A stretch of DNA of 38,735 nucleotides, from the NCBI GenBank assembly GCA_023701245.1, contig JAMPXK010000021.1:1-38735 (forward strand), in the 5' to 3' direction. Positions 25,394 to 33,087 of the stretch are shown piece after piece (the stretch's first letter is position 1; each line of letters begins with the position of its first letter). The notes under the pieces were generated by a model that had not been told where the DNA came from, did no database searches, and worked only from the letters and a program-made list of their open reading frames with translations. The position numbers were made by a program, and so were the translations under genes. This DNA comes from Elusimicrobiales bacterium (GTDB taxonomy: Bacteria; Elusimicrobiota; Elusimicrobia; Elusimicrobiales; UBA9959).

Positions 25394-26329
25394 ATGTTAA
25401 ACTCCCTGATAATGCTTTTGCTGGCGCCGCTCTGGGCCGCGCCCGAAACCCCGCTCAAGACCCTGGCCTGGCACAGCGCCGCCGTGGAATGCCTGGCCGT
25501 TTCCCCGGACGGGCAGTACCTGGCCTCGGCCGGGCTGGATACCAACGTGGCGCTGTGGACGGTAAAGACCGGCAAGCTCAAGAAGACCATGGGCGGCCAC
25601 ACGGACGGCGTCTGGGGGCTGGATTTTTCTCCCGACGGGGAATACCTGGCGTCCCTGGGCAACCAGACCATAGAGATCTGGAAGGTGCCCTCCGGCGCCA
25701 ATTTCAAGACCATCCAGGGGCAGAGTTACAGCATGTACGGCGTCCGGTTCTCACCGACGGGGGAATATGTGGCCAGCGGCGGCTATAATTCCATAGGCGT
25801 CTGGAGTTTCCCGGAGGCCAATGCCATCCATACCATGAAGGCCCCGGTGGAGAACGTCTATTCCCTGGTGCCGGGGCCCAACGGCAATTACCTGCTGGCC
25901 GGCAACGGGGACGGCTCCCTGGCCGTATGGAACGTGGCTGATTCACGCCTGATACGCTCTATAAAGGCCCATAAGGAGCCGGTGCGTTCGGCCGCCATTA
26001 CCAGCGACGGCAACTACGCGGTGTCCGCCAGCATGGACGGCACCCTGAAGGTCTGGCGCCTGAGCGACGGAAAACTGGTCAACGGCTACATGGCCCACAA
26101 GGGCGGCGTGCGGGCGGTTGCCGTTTCCCCGGATAATAAATATATCGCCAGCGGCGGGATGGATAACCTGGTGAAGCTCTGGTCCCTGCAGCCCGGCAAG
26201 ACCCGCGCCGCGCTGAAACAGTACCCCGGCCACACCGACAGCGTGGAGGCCGTGGTCTTCTTTCCCGACGGTAAAACCCTGGCTTCAGGTTCCAAGGACA
26301 AGTCCGTTAAACTCTGGAAAACCCCCTGA
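25394..26329 (+). CDS. Exported seven-blade WD40 beta-propeller protein
   Basis: The 311-residue protein has a short signal peptide (MLNSLIMLLLAPLWA) and then seven WD40 repeats of about 40 residues that fill the rest of the chain. Each holds an H..V or similar start, a SPDG(Q/E)YLAS turn and an LW/VW end (examples: VALW, IEIW, IGVW, LAVW, LKVW, VKLW, VKLW). Seven repeats make one closed propeller, a rigid platform for protein-protein contacts. No catalytic domain is attached. Export of a bare propeller is less common than cytoplasmic WD40 fusions and suggests a periplasmic scaffold. AGGAGG stands 7 nt before the ATG. The gene ends at a bidirectional terminator shared with nupC. Confidence 0.9.
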   Translation: MLNSLIMLLLAPLWAAPETPLKTLAWHSAAVECLAVSPDGQYLASAGLDTNVALWTVKTGKLKKTMGGHTDGVWGLDFSPDGEYLASLGNQTIEIWKVPSGANFKTIQGQSYSMYGVRFSPTGEYVASGGYNSIGVWSFPEANAIHTMKAPVENVYSLVPGPNGNYLLAGNGDGSLAVWNVADSRLIRSIKAHKEPVRSAAITSDGNYAVSASMDGTLKVWRLSDGKLVNGYMAHKGGVRAVAVSPDNKYIASGGMDNLVKLWSLQPGKTRAALKQYPGHTDSVEAVVFFPDGKTLASGSKDKSVKLWKTP

Positions 26330-26346
26330 CCTGTAAGCCTCAAATG

Positions 26347-26376
26347 AAAAAAGGGCGGAACTTTCCGCCCTTTTTT
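26347..26376. terminator. Bidirectional terminator between WD40 and nupC genes
   Basis: GGGCGGA-actt-TCCGCCC (26353-26370) is flanked by six A and six T, so it has a T tract on both strands. The converging stops are at 26329 and 26393. Confidence 0.9.
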
Positions 26377-26392
26377 ATTTGCCCGGAGGCGC

Positions 26393-27637
26393 TTACAACA
26401 GGAAGCCGGCTATGGTGGCCGTCATGAAGCAGGCGAGCGAGCCGGCGAGCACGGCGTACAGGCCGAGGCGGGCCAGGTCGTGGCGGCGCTCGGGGGCTAT
26501 GCCGCCGATACCGCCGATCTGGATGGCTATGGACAGGAAGTTGGAGAAGCCGCAGAGCGCGTAGGAAGCGATGACGACGGAGCGCTCGCTCATGACCCCG
26601 GGGTTGGCCTTGAGGTAATTCGCCATGTTGAAGTAGGCCACGAACTCGTTGAGCACCGTCTTCTGGCCCATCCAGTTGGCCACCTGCTGTACCTCGCCCG
26701 AGGGCACGCCCATGATCCAGGCCAGGGGCGTAAAGATCCAGCCGAAGATCATCTCCAGCGTAAGCTGCGGGAAGTTGAACAGGCCTCCCACGTAGCCGGT
26801 AAGGAAGTTGGCCAGGGCCAGGATGGCCATGAAGGCCACGAGGCAGCCGCCCACGTTGAGGGCCAGCTGCAGGCCTACCGTGGCGCCGTTGGCGGCGGCG
26901 TCGATAACGTTGGCGTCGGTGATCTCCAGCTGCATTTTTACCACGCCCCGCGTTTTGGGCTCCTCGGTCTCGGGGACCAGTATCTTGGCCATTACCAGGG
27001 CCGCCGGGGCGGACATGATGGAAGCCGCCAGCAAATGCCCGGCGATATTGGGCAGGTAGCCCATCAGTATGCCTACATAGGCGGCCATCACGCCGCCGGC
27101 TATGGTGGCCATGCCGCCGGTCATCACGGCCATCAGTTCGGAATTGGTCATGGTGGCCACGTAAGGCCGTATCACGAGGGGGGCCTCGGTCTGGCCGACG
27201 AAAATATTGGCGCTGGCCGACAGGGACTCCGCCCCGGAGGTACCCATGAACCTGGCCATCACCTTGGCGAAGACGAGCACTATTTTCTGCATGATGCCCA
27301 GGTAGTAGAGCACGGCCATCAGGGAGGAGAAGAAGATTATGGTGGGCAGCACCTGGAAGGCGAAGAGGAACCCCAGGGACTGGTTGTTGATAAGGCTGCC
27401 GAAGAGGAATTTAGCGCCTTCATCTGAGAAGGACAGGAGCTTTATAATGACGTCGTTGAAGAACTGGAAGGCCTGGCGCCCGAGCGGGACCTTGAGGATG
27501 ATTATGGCGAAAATGACCTGCAGCATGGTGCCGGTAAGAACGGTTTTATAGTTGATGGCCTTGCGGTTCTTGCTGAAGAGCCAGGCTATCGCCAGCAGCA
27601 CGAACATCCCGACGAAACTGATTATCCTTGGTGACAT
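26393..27637 (-). CDS. nupC: CNT-family nucleoside transporter (NupC type)
   Basis: The 414-residue protein has about 10 hydrophobic segments and the concentrative nucleoside transporter signatures: the hairpin GQTEAPLVIRPYV, the MGQKTVLNEFVAY stretch with the cation-site Asn/Glu, and YALCGFSNFLSIAIQIGGIGGIAPERR near the C-terminus. CNT proteins import nucleosides with Na+ or H+ across the inner membrane. Length is normal for bacterial members (about 400). AAGGAGAGA precedes the ATG, and a promoter can be placed over the end of the lepB gene upstream. It is a single-gene unit between two terminators/promoters, apparently for nucleoside salvage. Confidence 0.93.
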   Translation of the reverse strand: MSPRIISFVGMFVLLAIAWLFSKNRKAINYKTVLTGTMLQVIFAIIILKVPLGRQAFQFFNDVIIKLLSFSDEGAKFLFGSLINNQSLGFLFAFQVLPTIIFFSSLMAVLYYLGIMQKIVLVFAKVMARFMGTSGAESLSASANIFVGQTEAPLVIRPYVATMTNSELMAVMTGGMATIAGGVMAAYVGILMGYLPNIAGHLLAASIMSAPAALVMAKILVPETEEPKTRGVVKMQLEITDANVIDAAANGATVGLQLALNVGGCLVAFMAILALANFLTGYVGGLFNFPQLTLEMIFGWIFTPLAWIMGVPSGEVQQVANWMGQKTVLNEFVAYFNMANYLKANPGVMSERSVVIASYALCGFSNFLSIAIQIGGIGGIAPERRHDLARLGLYAVLAGSLACFMTATIAGFLL

Positions 27638-27670
27638 GCTCTCTCCTTGGGCGGCTGTTAACTGACTTCA

Positions 27671-27698
27671 ATTATACAAATAAAAAAATCTCAGTAAA
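27671..27698 (-). promoter_or_regulatory. Promoter of nupC
   Basis: On the minus strand TTTACT, 16 nt, and TATAAT lie about 33 nt before the ATG. The -35 overlaps the lepB stop codon region. Confidence 0.55.
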
Positions 27699-28206
27699 TG
27701 CCGCGCACCCGGCCGGTCACGGCGGAGAGGGGGAGGAAGTACAGGGGCTCCCCCGTGGCGGGGTCCTTCCACGAGGCGGAATCGTTGGAGTTGTCCCGGT
27801 TGTCGCCCAGCACGAACAAGGCTCCTTCCGGGACGGTGAGGGGGCCCAGCGTGTCCCCGGCCAGGGCCTCGTCCGGGCGGGAGTAATGCACGTAGAACTC
27901 CAGTTGGGACTCACCGTTAAGGTAGACCCGCTTCTGGCGGAGCTCCACCGTGTCGCCGGGCAGGGCGATGACGCGCTTTACCGACTCATGGTCCTCGCCG
28001 ACGGGCGACCTGAAGGCCAGGATCTCGCCGCGGCGCGGCGCGCGGAAGCGGTAGGTGAGCTTGTCCAGGATAAGGTGGTGCCCCTTGGTCAGGGTGGGGG
28101 CCATGGAGTCGCTGGCGATGTAGATGGGTTCGCCCAGCCAGCGGCGCGCGGCCAGCGCGGCGGCTACGGTCAGGACGACGATGAGAGTGGTGCGCAGGGG
28201 TTTCAT
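27691..28206 (-). CDS. lepB: Signal peptidase I
   Basis: The 171-residue protein has one N-terminal membrane anchor (about 5-22) and the SPase I boxes: SDSMAPTL with catalytic Ser34, ESVKRVIALPGD with general base Lys77, and GDNRDNSNDS (134-143). It cleaves Sec and Tat signal peptides on the outer face of the inner membrane. At 171 residues it is the short, single-anchor form as in many Gram-positive bacteria, shorter than E. coli LepB (324, two anchors). The ATG overlaps the stop of the GH3 gene (ATGA), so it is made together with two exported proteins. It may be a second, specialised signal peptidase instead of the only one in the cell. Confidence 0.93.
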   Translation of the reverse strand: MKPLRTTLIVVLTVAAALAARRWLGEPIYIASDSMAPTLTKGHHLILDKLTYRFRAPRRGEILAFRSPVGEDHESVKRVIALPGDTVELRQKRVYLNGESQLEFYVHYSRPDEALAGDTLGPLTVPEGALFVLGDNRDNSNDSASWKDPATGEPLYFLPLSAVTGRVRGIY

Positions 28207-29783
28207 TTTGAAAGGTGTACGGGTAGCTGCCCGGCCGGCTCAAGCAGGCCGCTCAAGGCTTCGCCGGCGGCCGCCATGGACGGCGCGGTCATGCCGTAGA
28301 GGGCCAGGGCGGCGCGCGCCTGCGGGTAGCCGGCCAGGTCGTAGGGGTTCATGAGGCTGAGCAGTACCGAGGGCTTGCCCGCCGCGAGTTCGGTGATGAT
28401 CTCGCGCTGGCCTATGTTCTGGCCGGCGGCCCACTGGAAACTGCCCAGCACCAGGATATCCGCCTGCGCCGCCGCCAGCCGTATCTGCTCCTTTTCTCCC
28501 GGCTTAAGGCGGATGTCGAAAAGGTACTGGCTGGCCTGGTAGCCGTTCTCCAGCAGTACCCGGTAGAGGTGGATGGCGTTGTCGGCGAAGCGCTGCGGGG
28601 CGAAAATGATGACGGCGATCTTTTTGTCCCGGGGCAGGGGGAGCAGCCCGTCGTTCTTTACCAGGGTAAGACCGCGGCGTGACAGGTCCCCGGTTATTTG
28701 CACGTAGGCCTTGTCGAACGGCGAGGAGGTCTCGGCGGGGGAGAACAGGCCCGCCGCCCGCTTTGCCGCCAGGACCCGGGCGTAAGCGTCATCGAGGCGT
28801 TCCTGGCTGATGCGCCCGGCGCGCACCTGCGCGGCTATCTCCCGAATGACCGGTGCCGGGTCGGCCTTGCCTATCAGCAGCACGTCGGCGCCGGCCTTGA
28901 GCGCGGCCGCCGCGGCCTTGCGCACGCTGCGGCGCGAGGTAATGGCGCTCATGTCCAGGCTGTCGGTGAAAACCAGCCCTCCGTATCCCAGCTCCCGCTT
29001 CAGCAGGCCGCCCAGTACCGCCGGGGAAAGCGTAGCCGGGTTGCGGGCGTCCAGGGCAGGGTAGAGGATATGCGCGGTCATGATGCCCGGGACCCCGAGG
29101 CGGATCGCCGCGCGGAACGGGACCAGGTGCACGGCGGCCAGGTCGGCCGTGGAAAGGGCTATCTCGGGCAGGGTCTTATGTGAATCCTGGGCGGCGGCGC
29201 CGTGGCCGGGGAAATGTTTGGCCACGGCCACCACTCCCGCCGCCTTGAGCCCGTTGATGATGGCACCGCCCAGGCGCGCCGCCTGCTCCGGGTCCGAACC
29301 TAATGAGCGGATGCCGATTATGGGGTTCTTGGGGTTGGTGTTGACGTCCAGGACCGGGCCGAAGGCCAGGTTTATGCCGGCCCGGCGCAGTTCCTTGCCG
29401 GCCAGGTAGAAGAGGGTGGCGGTATTGTTCTCGTCGGCGGCCGCGCCCAGCATCATGTTGGTGGGCAGTTCCAGCAGGCCGAGGGTGGTGGGCACGTAGA
29501 CGCTGCCGCCCTCGTAGTCCACGGCGATAAAGAGCGGGGCGCCCGGCGCGGCCTCCTGCAGCGCGGCGGTAAGACGGCGGGTGTCTTCCAGCGAGTAGGA
29601 CCCCCACTGCAGCTGGACGCCGCCCAACCCCGCTTTTACGGCGGCGGTGACCGTGGAGATATCGGCCGCGTCGGCCGCGGCTATCAGCAGCTGGGCCGCC
29701 TTCTCCTCTATGGAGGGTCCGGCGGCCCGGGCGGTCGCCGGCAGCAGCAGCAGGAACAGGAGGAGCCGGCGGCGGTAACGCAT
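28203..29783 (-). CDS. Exported GH3 beta-N-acetylhexosaminidase (NagZ-like)
   Basis: The 526-residue protein starts with a signal peptide (MRYRRRLLLFLLLLPATARA). The GH3 TIM barrel contains AVDYEGG (88-93), KHFPGHG (189-195), DSHKTLPE with His202 of the NagZ catalytic Asp-His pair, and the nucleophile Asp274 in FTDSLDMSAI. A C-terminal alpha/beta sandwich follows (about 360-526). NagZ-type enzymes remove N-acetylglucosamine from peptidoglycan fragments. The presence of the catalytic His places it in the NagZ branch; export differs from the cytoplasmic enterobacterial enzyme and resembles the secreted Bacillus form, so it probably acts in the periplasm on cell-wall glycans. The usual Arg after EGG-x-V is absent (GGSVYVPTT). 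It lies 3 nt after the VWA gene and overlaps lepB. Confidence 0.9.
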   Translation of the reverse strand: MRYRRRLLLFLLLLPATARAAGPSIEEKAAQLLIAAADAADISTVTAAVKAGLGGVQLQWGSYSLEDTRRLTAALQEAAPGAPLFIAVDYEGGSVYVPTTLGLLELPTNMMLGAAADENNTATLFYLAGKELRRAGINLAFGPVLDVNTNPKNPIIGIRSLGSDPEQAARLGGAIINGLKAAGVVAVAKHFPGHGAAAQDSHKTLPEIALSTADLAAVHLVPFRAAIRLGVPGIMTAHILYPALDARNPATLSPAVLGGLLKRELGYGGLVFTDSLDMSAITSRRSVRKAAAAALKAGADVLLIGKADPAPVIREIAAQVRAGRISQERLDDAYARVLAAKRAAGLFSPAETSSPFDKAYVQITGDLSRRGLTLVKNDGLLPLPRDKKIAVIIFAPQRFADNAIHLYRVLLENGYQASQYLFDIRLKPGEKEQIRLAAAQADILVLGSFQWAAGQNIGQREIITELAAGKPSVLLSLMNPYDLAGYPQARAALALYGMTAPSMAAAGEALSGLLEPAGQLPVHLSK

Positions 29784-29786
29784 CGC

Positions 29787-31379
29787 TTATTCTGAGAACT
29801 TGTAGCCGCGCTTTACTGCCTGGCGGCGGATAGTGTCTATCATGGCTTTATCCAGGGTGTTGGCGCCGGCCTGTTTCTTCTCTTCCTGCGCCAGGTACAC
29901 CTTGCGCTCGGTCTGGAGGCGGTTGATCTCTTCCTTTATCTTCTTGCGCTCGGCCAGTTTGCCGTCCAGGTATTTGTCCAGCGCGGCCTTGTCCATGGCC
30001 TTGAGTTCTTCCGGCAGCTGTTCTTTCTTTATCTCGTCGCGGTTCACCGCGCCGCTCTCCACCGCGGACACAACGTCCCAGGAGGAGTCCGCCATGGCTG
30101 CGCCGGGAGCGGCGGCCTGGAAGGCCGCGCGTTCGGCCGCTATGCCCTTGCCTGCGCTCCTGGCCATGTTGCTTACTTCCCGCTTGGCCGCCATCTTGCT
30201 CTGGCCGTTGGCCCCGTAGGCCACGTAGGTGTCGTTAAGTTTGCTGCTGAGTTCGCTGATCCGGTCGTCCTGCGGCGCCGCGATGGCGTAGGCGGTCAGG
30301 GACTGGTCTATATTGGCGTAATCGCCTTCGGCCAGGTCCGCGCCGGCCTTCCACTGCTCCGCCAGACCGCGCTGCCTGGCCCCGCAGTAGACGGTGTTGA
30401 CGAAGATGCCTTTGGCCTTGGCTTTGGCCACGGCGTCCTGGTAGGGCACGGTGCCCTGGGTGAAAGGTTCGTTGCCGGCTATGAAAATGGCCTTGTAGAC
30501 GTCGGTCTTGGGGCTCCACTTCAGTTCGGTCACGGCGGCCTTGATGGCCTGGCCGCAGAATTCCTCGCCGCCGTTGGTGCGCAGCGCGAAAAGTTCCTTG
30601 GCGACACTGTCGAGGTCCTGGGTGAAAGGCAGCACCTGGCGTATCCAGCCGGACCCGGCGGACAGGGTGGAATTCCCGTATTCGTAAAGGGCGACTTCTA
30701 TAACGGGGCGGGAGCCGCTCTTTTCCGAAGAGACGAGTTCGTTGACTATTTTCCAGACCTGGGAGCGGGCCTGGTTGATGAGCCCGTCCATGGAGTTGGA
30801 GGTGTCCAGCAGTATGGCCACCTGGACCAGCGGCTTGGAGCCGTAGTCCTGGGGAGGTTTGACCGCCGTGGCCCCGGTGTCGGACCAGGTCTTTGTGACC
30901 AGGGCGGAGGCCGCGGCCAGGATCTTGCCGCTTTCCGTCTCCACCACGCGGGCGTTCACTTCGCAATTGCCTTCCTGCAGGTCGTTGAGCGTGCCGGTCA
31001 CTACCGCGTCCGCGCCGAGCATCTTGCCCAGTTTCTTGACGGTCTCCTCGTCCACCGCACCGGAGGCCTGGAGTTTAAGCTCTTCCATGACCTTCTTCAT
31101 CAGGCCGCGCTCTATCAGTACGACCTTCTTATTGCCGGCCAGCAGGGTGGTCAGGCGCTCCTGCACCACCACCGGGCCTTCGGAGGCCTTTTCGCTGGTA
31201 TAAGGGAAAGCCAGGACGGCGAGTTTGATGCCGGGAGAGGCCTTTACGCCCTTGCCGAGCTCGCCGGCCAGATCGGAGAGTTCCGCCGAGGCGGAGGTGC
31301 CGGCTTTGGCGGCGGGAGCCGCGGCAAAAACAGGCGCCTGGAGCCCGAGCAGCATGAGGAGGATGAATGTTTTTTTCAT
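29787..31379 (-). CDS. Exported CsgG/FlgO-like plus von Willebrand A domain protein
   Basis: The 530-residue protein has a signal peptide (to about 20) and then a CsgG/FlgO-like alpha/beta domain (about 50-165: KLAVLAFPY, VVLIERGLMKKVMEELKLQ, LGKMLGADAVVTGTL). A VWA domain follows (about 185-370) with a MIDAS motif DTSNSM (Asp192, Ser194, Ser196). The C-terminal tail is charged and helical (about 455-510, EERKKIKEEINRLQTERK) and looks coiled coil. VWA domains bind metal and partner proteins. CsgG/FlgO-like domains occur in periplasmic or outer membrane assembly factors. The fusion suggests an envelope adhesion or assembly role, which is inference. AGGAAGG precedes the ATG. It leads an operon with an exported GH3 enzyme and signal peptidase I. 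Confidence 0.8.
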   Translation of the reverse strand: MKKTFILLMLLGLQAPVFAAAPAAKAGTSASAELSDLAGELGKGVKASPGIKLAVLAFPYTSEKASEGPVVVQERLTTLLAGNKKVVLIERGLMKKVMEELKLQASGAVDEETVKKLGKMLGADAVVTGTLNDLQEGNCEVNARVVETESGKILAAASALVTKTWSDTGATAVKPPQDYGSKPLVQVAILLDTSNSMDGLINQARSQVWKIVNELVSSEKSGSRPVIEVALYEYGNSTLSAGSGWIRQVLPFTQDLDSVAKELFALRTNGGEEFCGQAIKAAVTELKWSPKTDVYKAIFIAGNEPFTQGTVPYQDAVAKAKAKGIFVNTVYCGARQRGLAEQWKAGADLAEGDYANIDQSLTAYAIAAPQDDRISELSSKLNDTYVAYGANGQSKMAAKREVSNMARSAGKGIAAERAAFQAAAPGAAMADSSWDVVSAVESGAVNRDEIKKEQLPEELKAMDKAALDKYLDGKLAERKKIKEEINRLQTERKVYLAQEEKKQAGANTLDKAMIDTIRRQAVKRGYKFSE

Positions 31380-31463
31380 TGTGTGTGCCTTCCTGGGGGA
31401 AAGTTAAGACGTTTTCAGGATACCAAATATCCGCCCTCTTTATAAATATCGGTTCGCCCCGTA

Positions 31464-31492
31464 TTGAAATGGCAGGGTAAAAAATGTATTTT
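31464..31492 (+). promoter_or_regulatory. Promoter of the ApbE-like gene
   Basis: TTGAAA, a 17-nt spacer and TATTTT lie 23 nt before the GTG start. A strong AAGGGGG ribosome site is at 31504-31510. Confidence 0.55.
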
Positions 31493-31515
31493 TATGATAT
31501 GTTAAGGGGGAAAAC

Positions 31516-32526
31516 GTGAAACCGTCCGCCAGCTATCTAGCCTTGTCCTTTGCTGCGCTGCTTTGCGCCTGCGGCCAAAAGGAGGAGCCCGCCTATACCC
31601 AGAGCGTGTTCCTCATGAACGTGCCCGCGCAGGTGAAGGTCTACGGGGCCGGGGAGGCGCAGGGCAAACAGATCGCCGACGCCGTGCTGGGGGAATGGGA
31701 ACGCATCTCTTCCGAATTCAGTTTCAGCGACAAGTACAGCCAGACCTCCGTGGTCAACAAGAAGGCCTATGGGGAGTGGGTGAAGGTGGACGAGGAATTC
31801 CTGCGCCTGCTGCAGCTTTCCCTGGACTACTACCGCCTTACCGGCGGGGCTTTCGACATAACTTTCGCGCCGTTGTGGCCTATCTGGAAGGAGGCCGCGT
31901 CCACCCGCAAGATGCCGGCCAAAGAGGATATCTCCAAGGCGCTGGCCAACATGGGGTCGGGGCATATACAGGTGGACCACCAGCGCAAACTGGTGCGGTT
32001 CTCCCGGCCGGTCCAGATCAACATGGGCGGCATCCTGCGCGGCTATTGCTTCGCGCGGGCCGCCCGGATACTAAAGGACATGGCCCCGGGGTACCCGGTG
32101 GAACTGCGCCTGGGCAGCAACATGCTGGCGTTCGGCAAGCGCGCCTGGCGCTACGACATCAAGGACCCTTTCGACGACGACAAGGTCTTCGGCAGCCTGA
32201 ACTTCGAGGACGGCGTGGTCATGTCCTCCTCGGGGCGGGAACATTTCGTGCAGATAGAGGGCAAGCTCTATTCCCATATCCTGGACATCAAGACCGGCTA
32301 CCCGCTGGAAAATTTCTCCAACCTGGTGGTCTATTTCCCGAAGATCGAGGACGAAAGCTTCCTGTCCTCCTCCGTGCTGGCCGTGATGGGCAGGGAGAAC
32401 ACCTTCTCCCTCCTGTCCAAACTGAAGGGCACTTCCGCGGTCTGGATAGACGGCGCCGGCAAAGAGGCGGTGTTCTCCAACGAGGCCAGCCGGGCGCGCT
32501 GGGAGAAGGCCCGCCGGTTCTTTTAA
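31516..32526 (+). CDS. apbE: ApbE-family lipoprotein (FAD:protein FMN transferase-like), divergent metal site
   Basis: The 336-residue protein starts at a GTG behind AAGGGGG. A signal peptide ends in LLCAC-GQ, so Cys19 is the likely lipidated residue. The ApbE fold is clear: GAFDITFAPLWPIW (about 111-124), INMGGILRGY (168-177), LRLGSNMLAFG, SSSGREHF, and HILDIKTGYP (254-262). ApbE transfers FMN from FAD to a Thr of Na+-pumping NADH dehydrogenase and Rnf subunits, using Mg2+. Here GG-I-A-K-G is changed to GGILRG. The usual D-A-L-S-T of the metal site aligns to F282-L-S-S-S, so the Asp is replaced by Phe and the Thr by Ser. Activity could be altered, or the protein may do another flavin job. 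It is a single gene with its own promoter and terminator. Confidence 0.85.
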   Translation: MKPSASYLALSFAALLCACGQKEEPAYTQSVFLMNVPAQVKVYGAGEAQGKQIADAVLGEWERISSEFSFSDKYSQTSVVNKKAYGEWVKVDEEFLRLLQLSLDYYRLTGGAFDITFAPLWPIWKEAASTRKMPAKEDISKALANMGSGHIQVDHQRKLVRFSRPVQINMGGILRGYCFARAARILKDMAPGYPVELRLGSNMLAFGKRAWRYDIKDPFDDDKVFGSLNFEDGVVMSSSGREHFVQIEGKLYSHILDIKTGYPLENFSNLVVYFPKIEDESFLSSSVLAVMGRENTFSLLSKLKGTSAVWIDGAGKEAVFSNEASRARWEKARRFF

Positions 32527-32542
32527 GCGCCGCTGCTAAAAG

Positions 32543-32572
32543 AAAAAGCCCGGGACTTCCCGGGCTTTTTTT
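32543..32572. terminator. Bidirectional terminator between apbE and the asparaginase gene
   Basis: AAAAAGCCCGGG-actt-CCCGGGCTTTTT (32543-32570) plus two more T. The A run gives a T tract on the opposite strand, serving the converging gene that stops at 32587. Confidence 0.9.
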
Positions 32573-32586
32573 ATCCTCGCGGCGGG

Positions 32587-33075
32587 CTACTTGATCTCTT
32601 CGAACTCGCCCTTGGCCTTGTTCTTGCGCACATTGTTCCAGTTGAAGAACCTGCCGTTCATGGCGATATACACGCCGGGCGGCAGCACCTGCGCGAAGGA
32701 GAGCGCCGAACCCAGGTTGAACATCCCGTCAGAGGAGCCGAACTTGTAAGGCACCATGGCGCCGGTCAGCACCACGGTCTTGTCGGTAATGTTGCGGCCC
32801 AGGAGGCGCGCCGTTTCGGGCATGGTGTCGGTGCCGTGCGTGACGACGATGTGCTTTTCCTTGGCGGTCAGGCATTCCCTGAGGATGCGGCCGCGGTGGG
32901 CCGGCTTCATCAGCAGGCTGTCTATCATCATCAGCGTCTTCACCTTCACGGGCAGGCGCGAGCGCCCCAGGCGCAGCATTTCTTCCAGATGCGTCTTGCG
33001 GAAGAAAAGCTCGCCGTTGAGCTCGTTATACTCCTTGTCGAAGGTGCCGCCGGTTACGAAGAGCTTTATCGTCAT
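32587..33075 (-). CDS. One-domain L-asparaginase-like protein
   Basis: The 162-residue protein corresponds only to the N-terminal domain of L-asparaginase (usual length about 330). The active-site residues of that domain are present: TGGTFDK with the nucleophile Thr11, IDSLLM with Ser53, and THGTDTM with Thr82-Asp83. The LTGAMVPYKFGSSDGMFNL segment with its lysine is also there. The C-terminal domain, which supplies the intersubunit part of the active site, is absent and no second open frame follows before the terminator, so this is a genuine short form and not a frameshift remnant. Such short members exist as annotated asparaginase-domain proteins without known activity. It lies 12 nt after an M18 aminopeptidase gene, in the same transcript. 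Confidence 0.85.
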   Translation of the reverse strand: MTIKLFVTGGTFDKEYNELNGELFFRKTHLEEMLRLGRSRLPVKVKTLMMIDSLLMKPAHRGRILRECLTAKEKHIVVTHGTDTMPETARLLGRNITDKTVVLTGAMVPYKFGSSDGMFNLGSALSFAQVLPPGVYIAMNGRFFNWNNVRKNKAKGEFEEIK

Positions 33076-33087
33076 GTGGCCGGCCTC

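Noticed and set aside
32587-33075. Asparaginase as a frameshifted or truncated pseudogene
   Set aside because: No remaining C-terminal domain is seen in any frame before the terminator at 32543-32572. The stop is followed directly by that terminator, so a genuine short protein is more likely.
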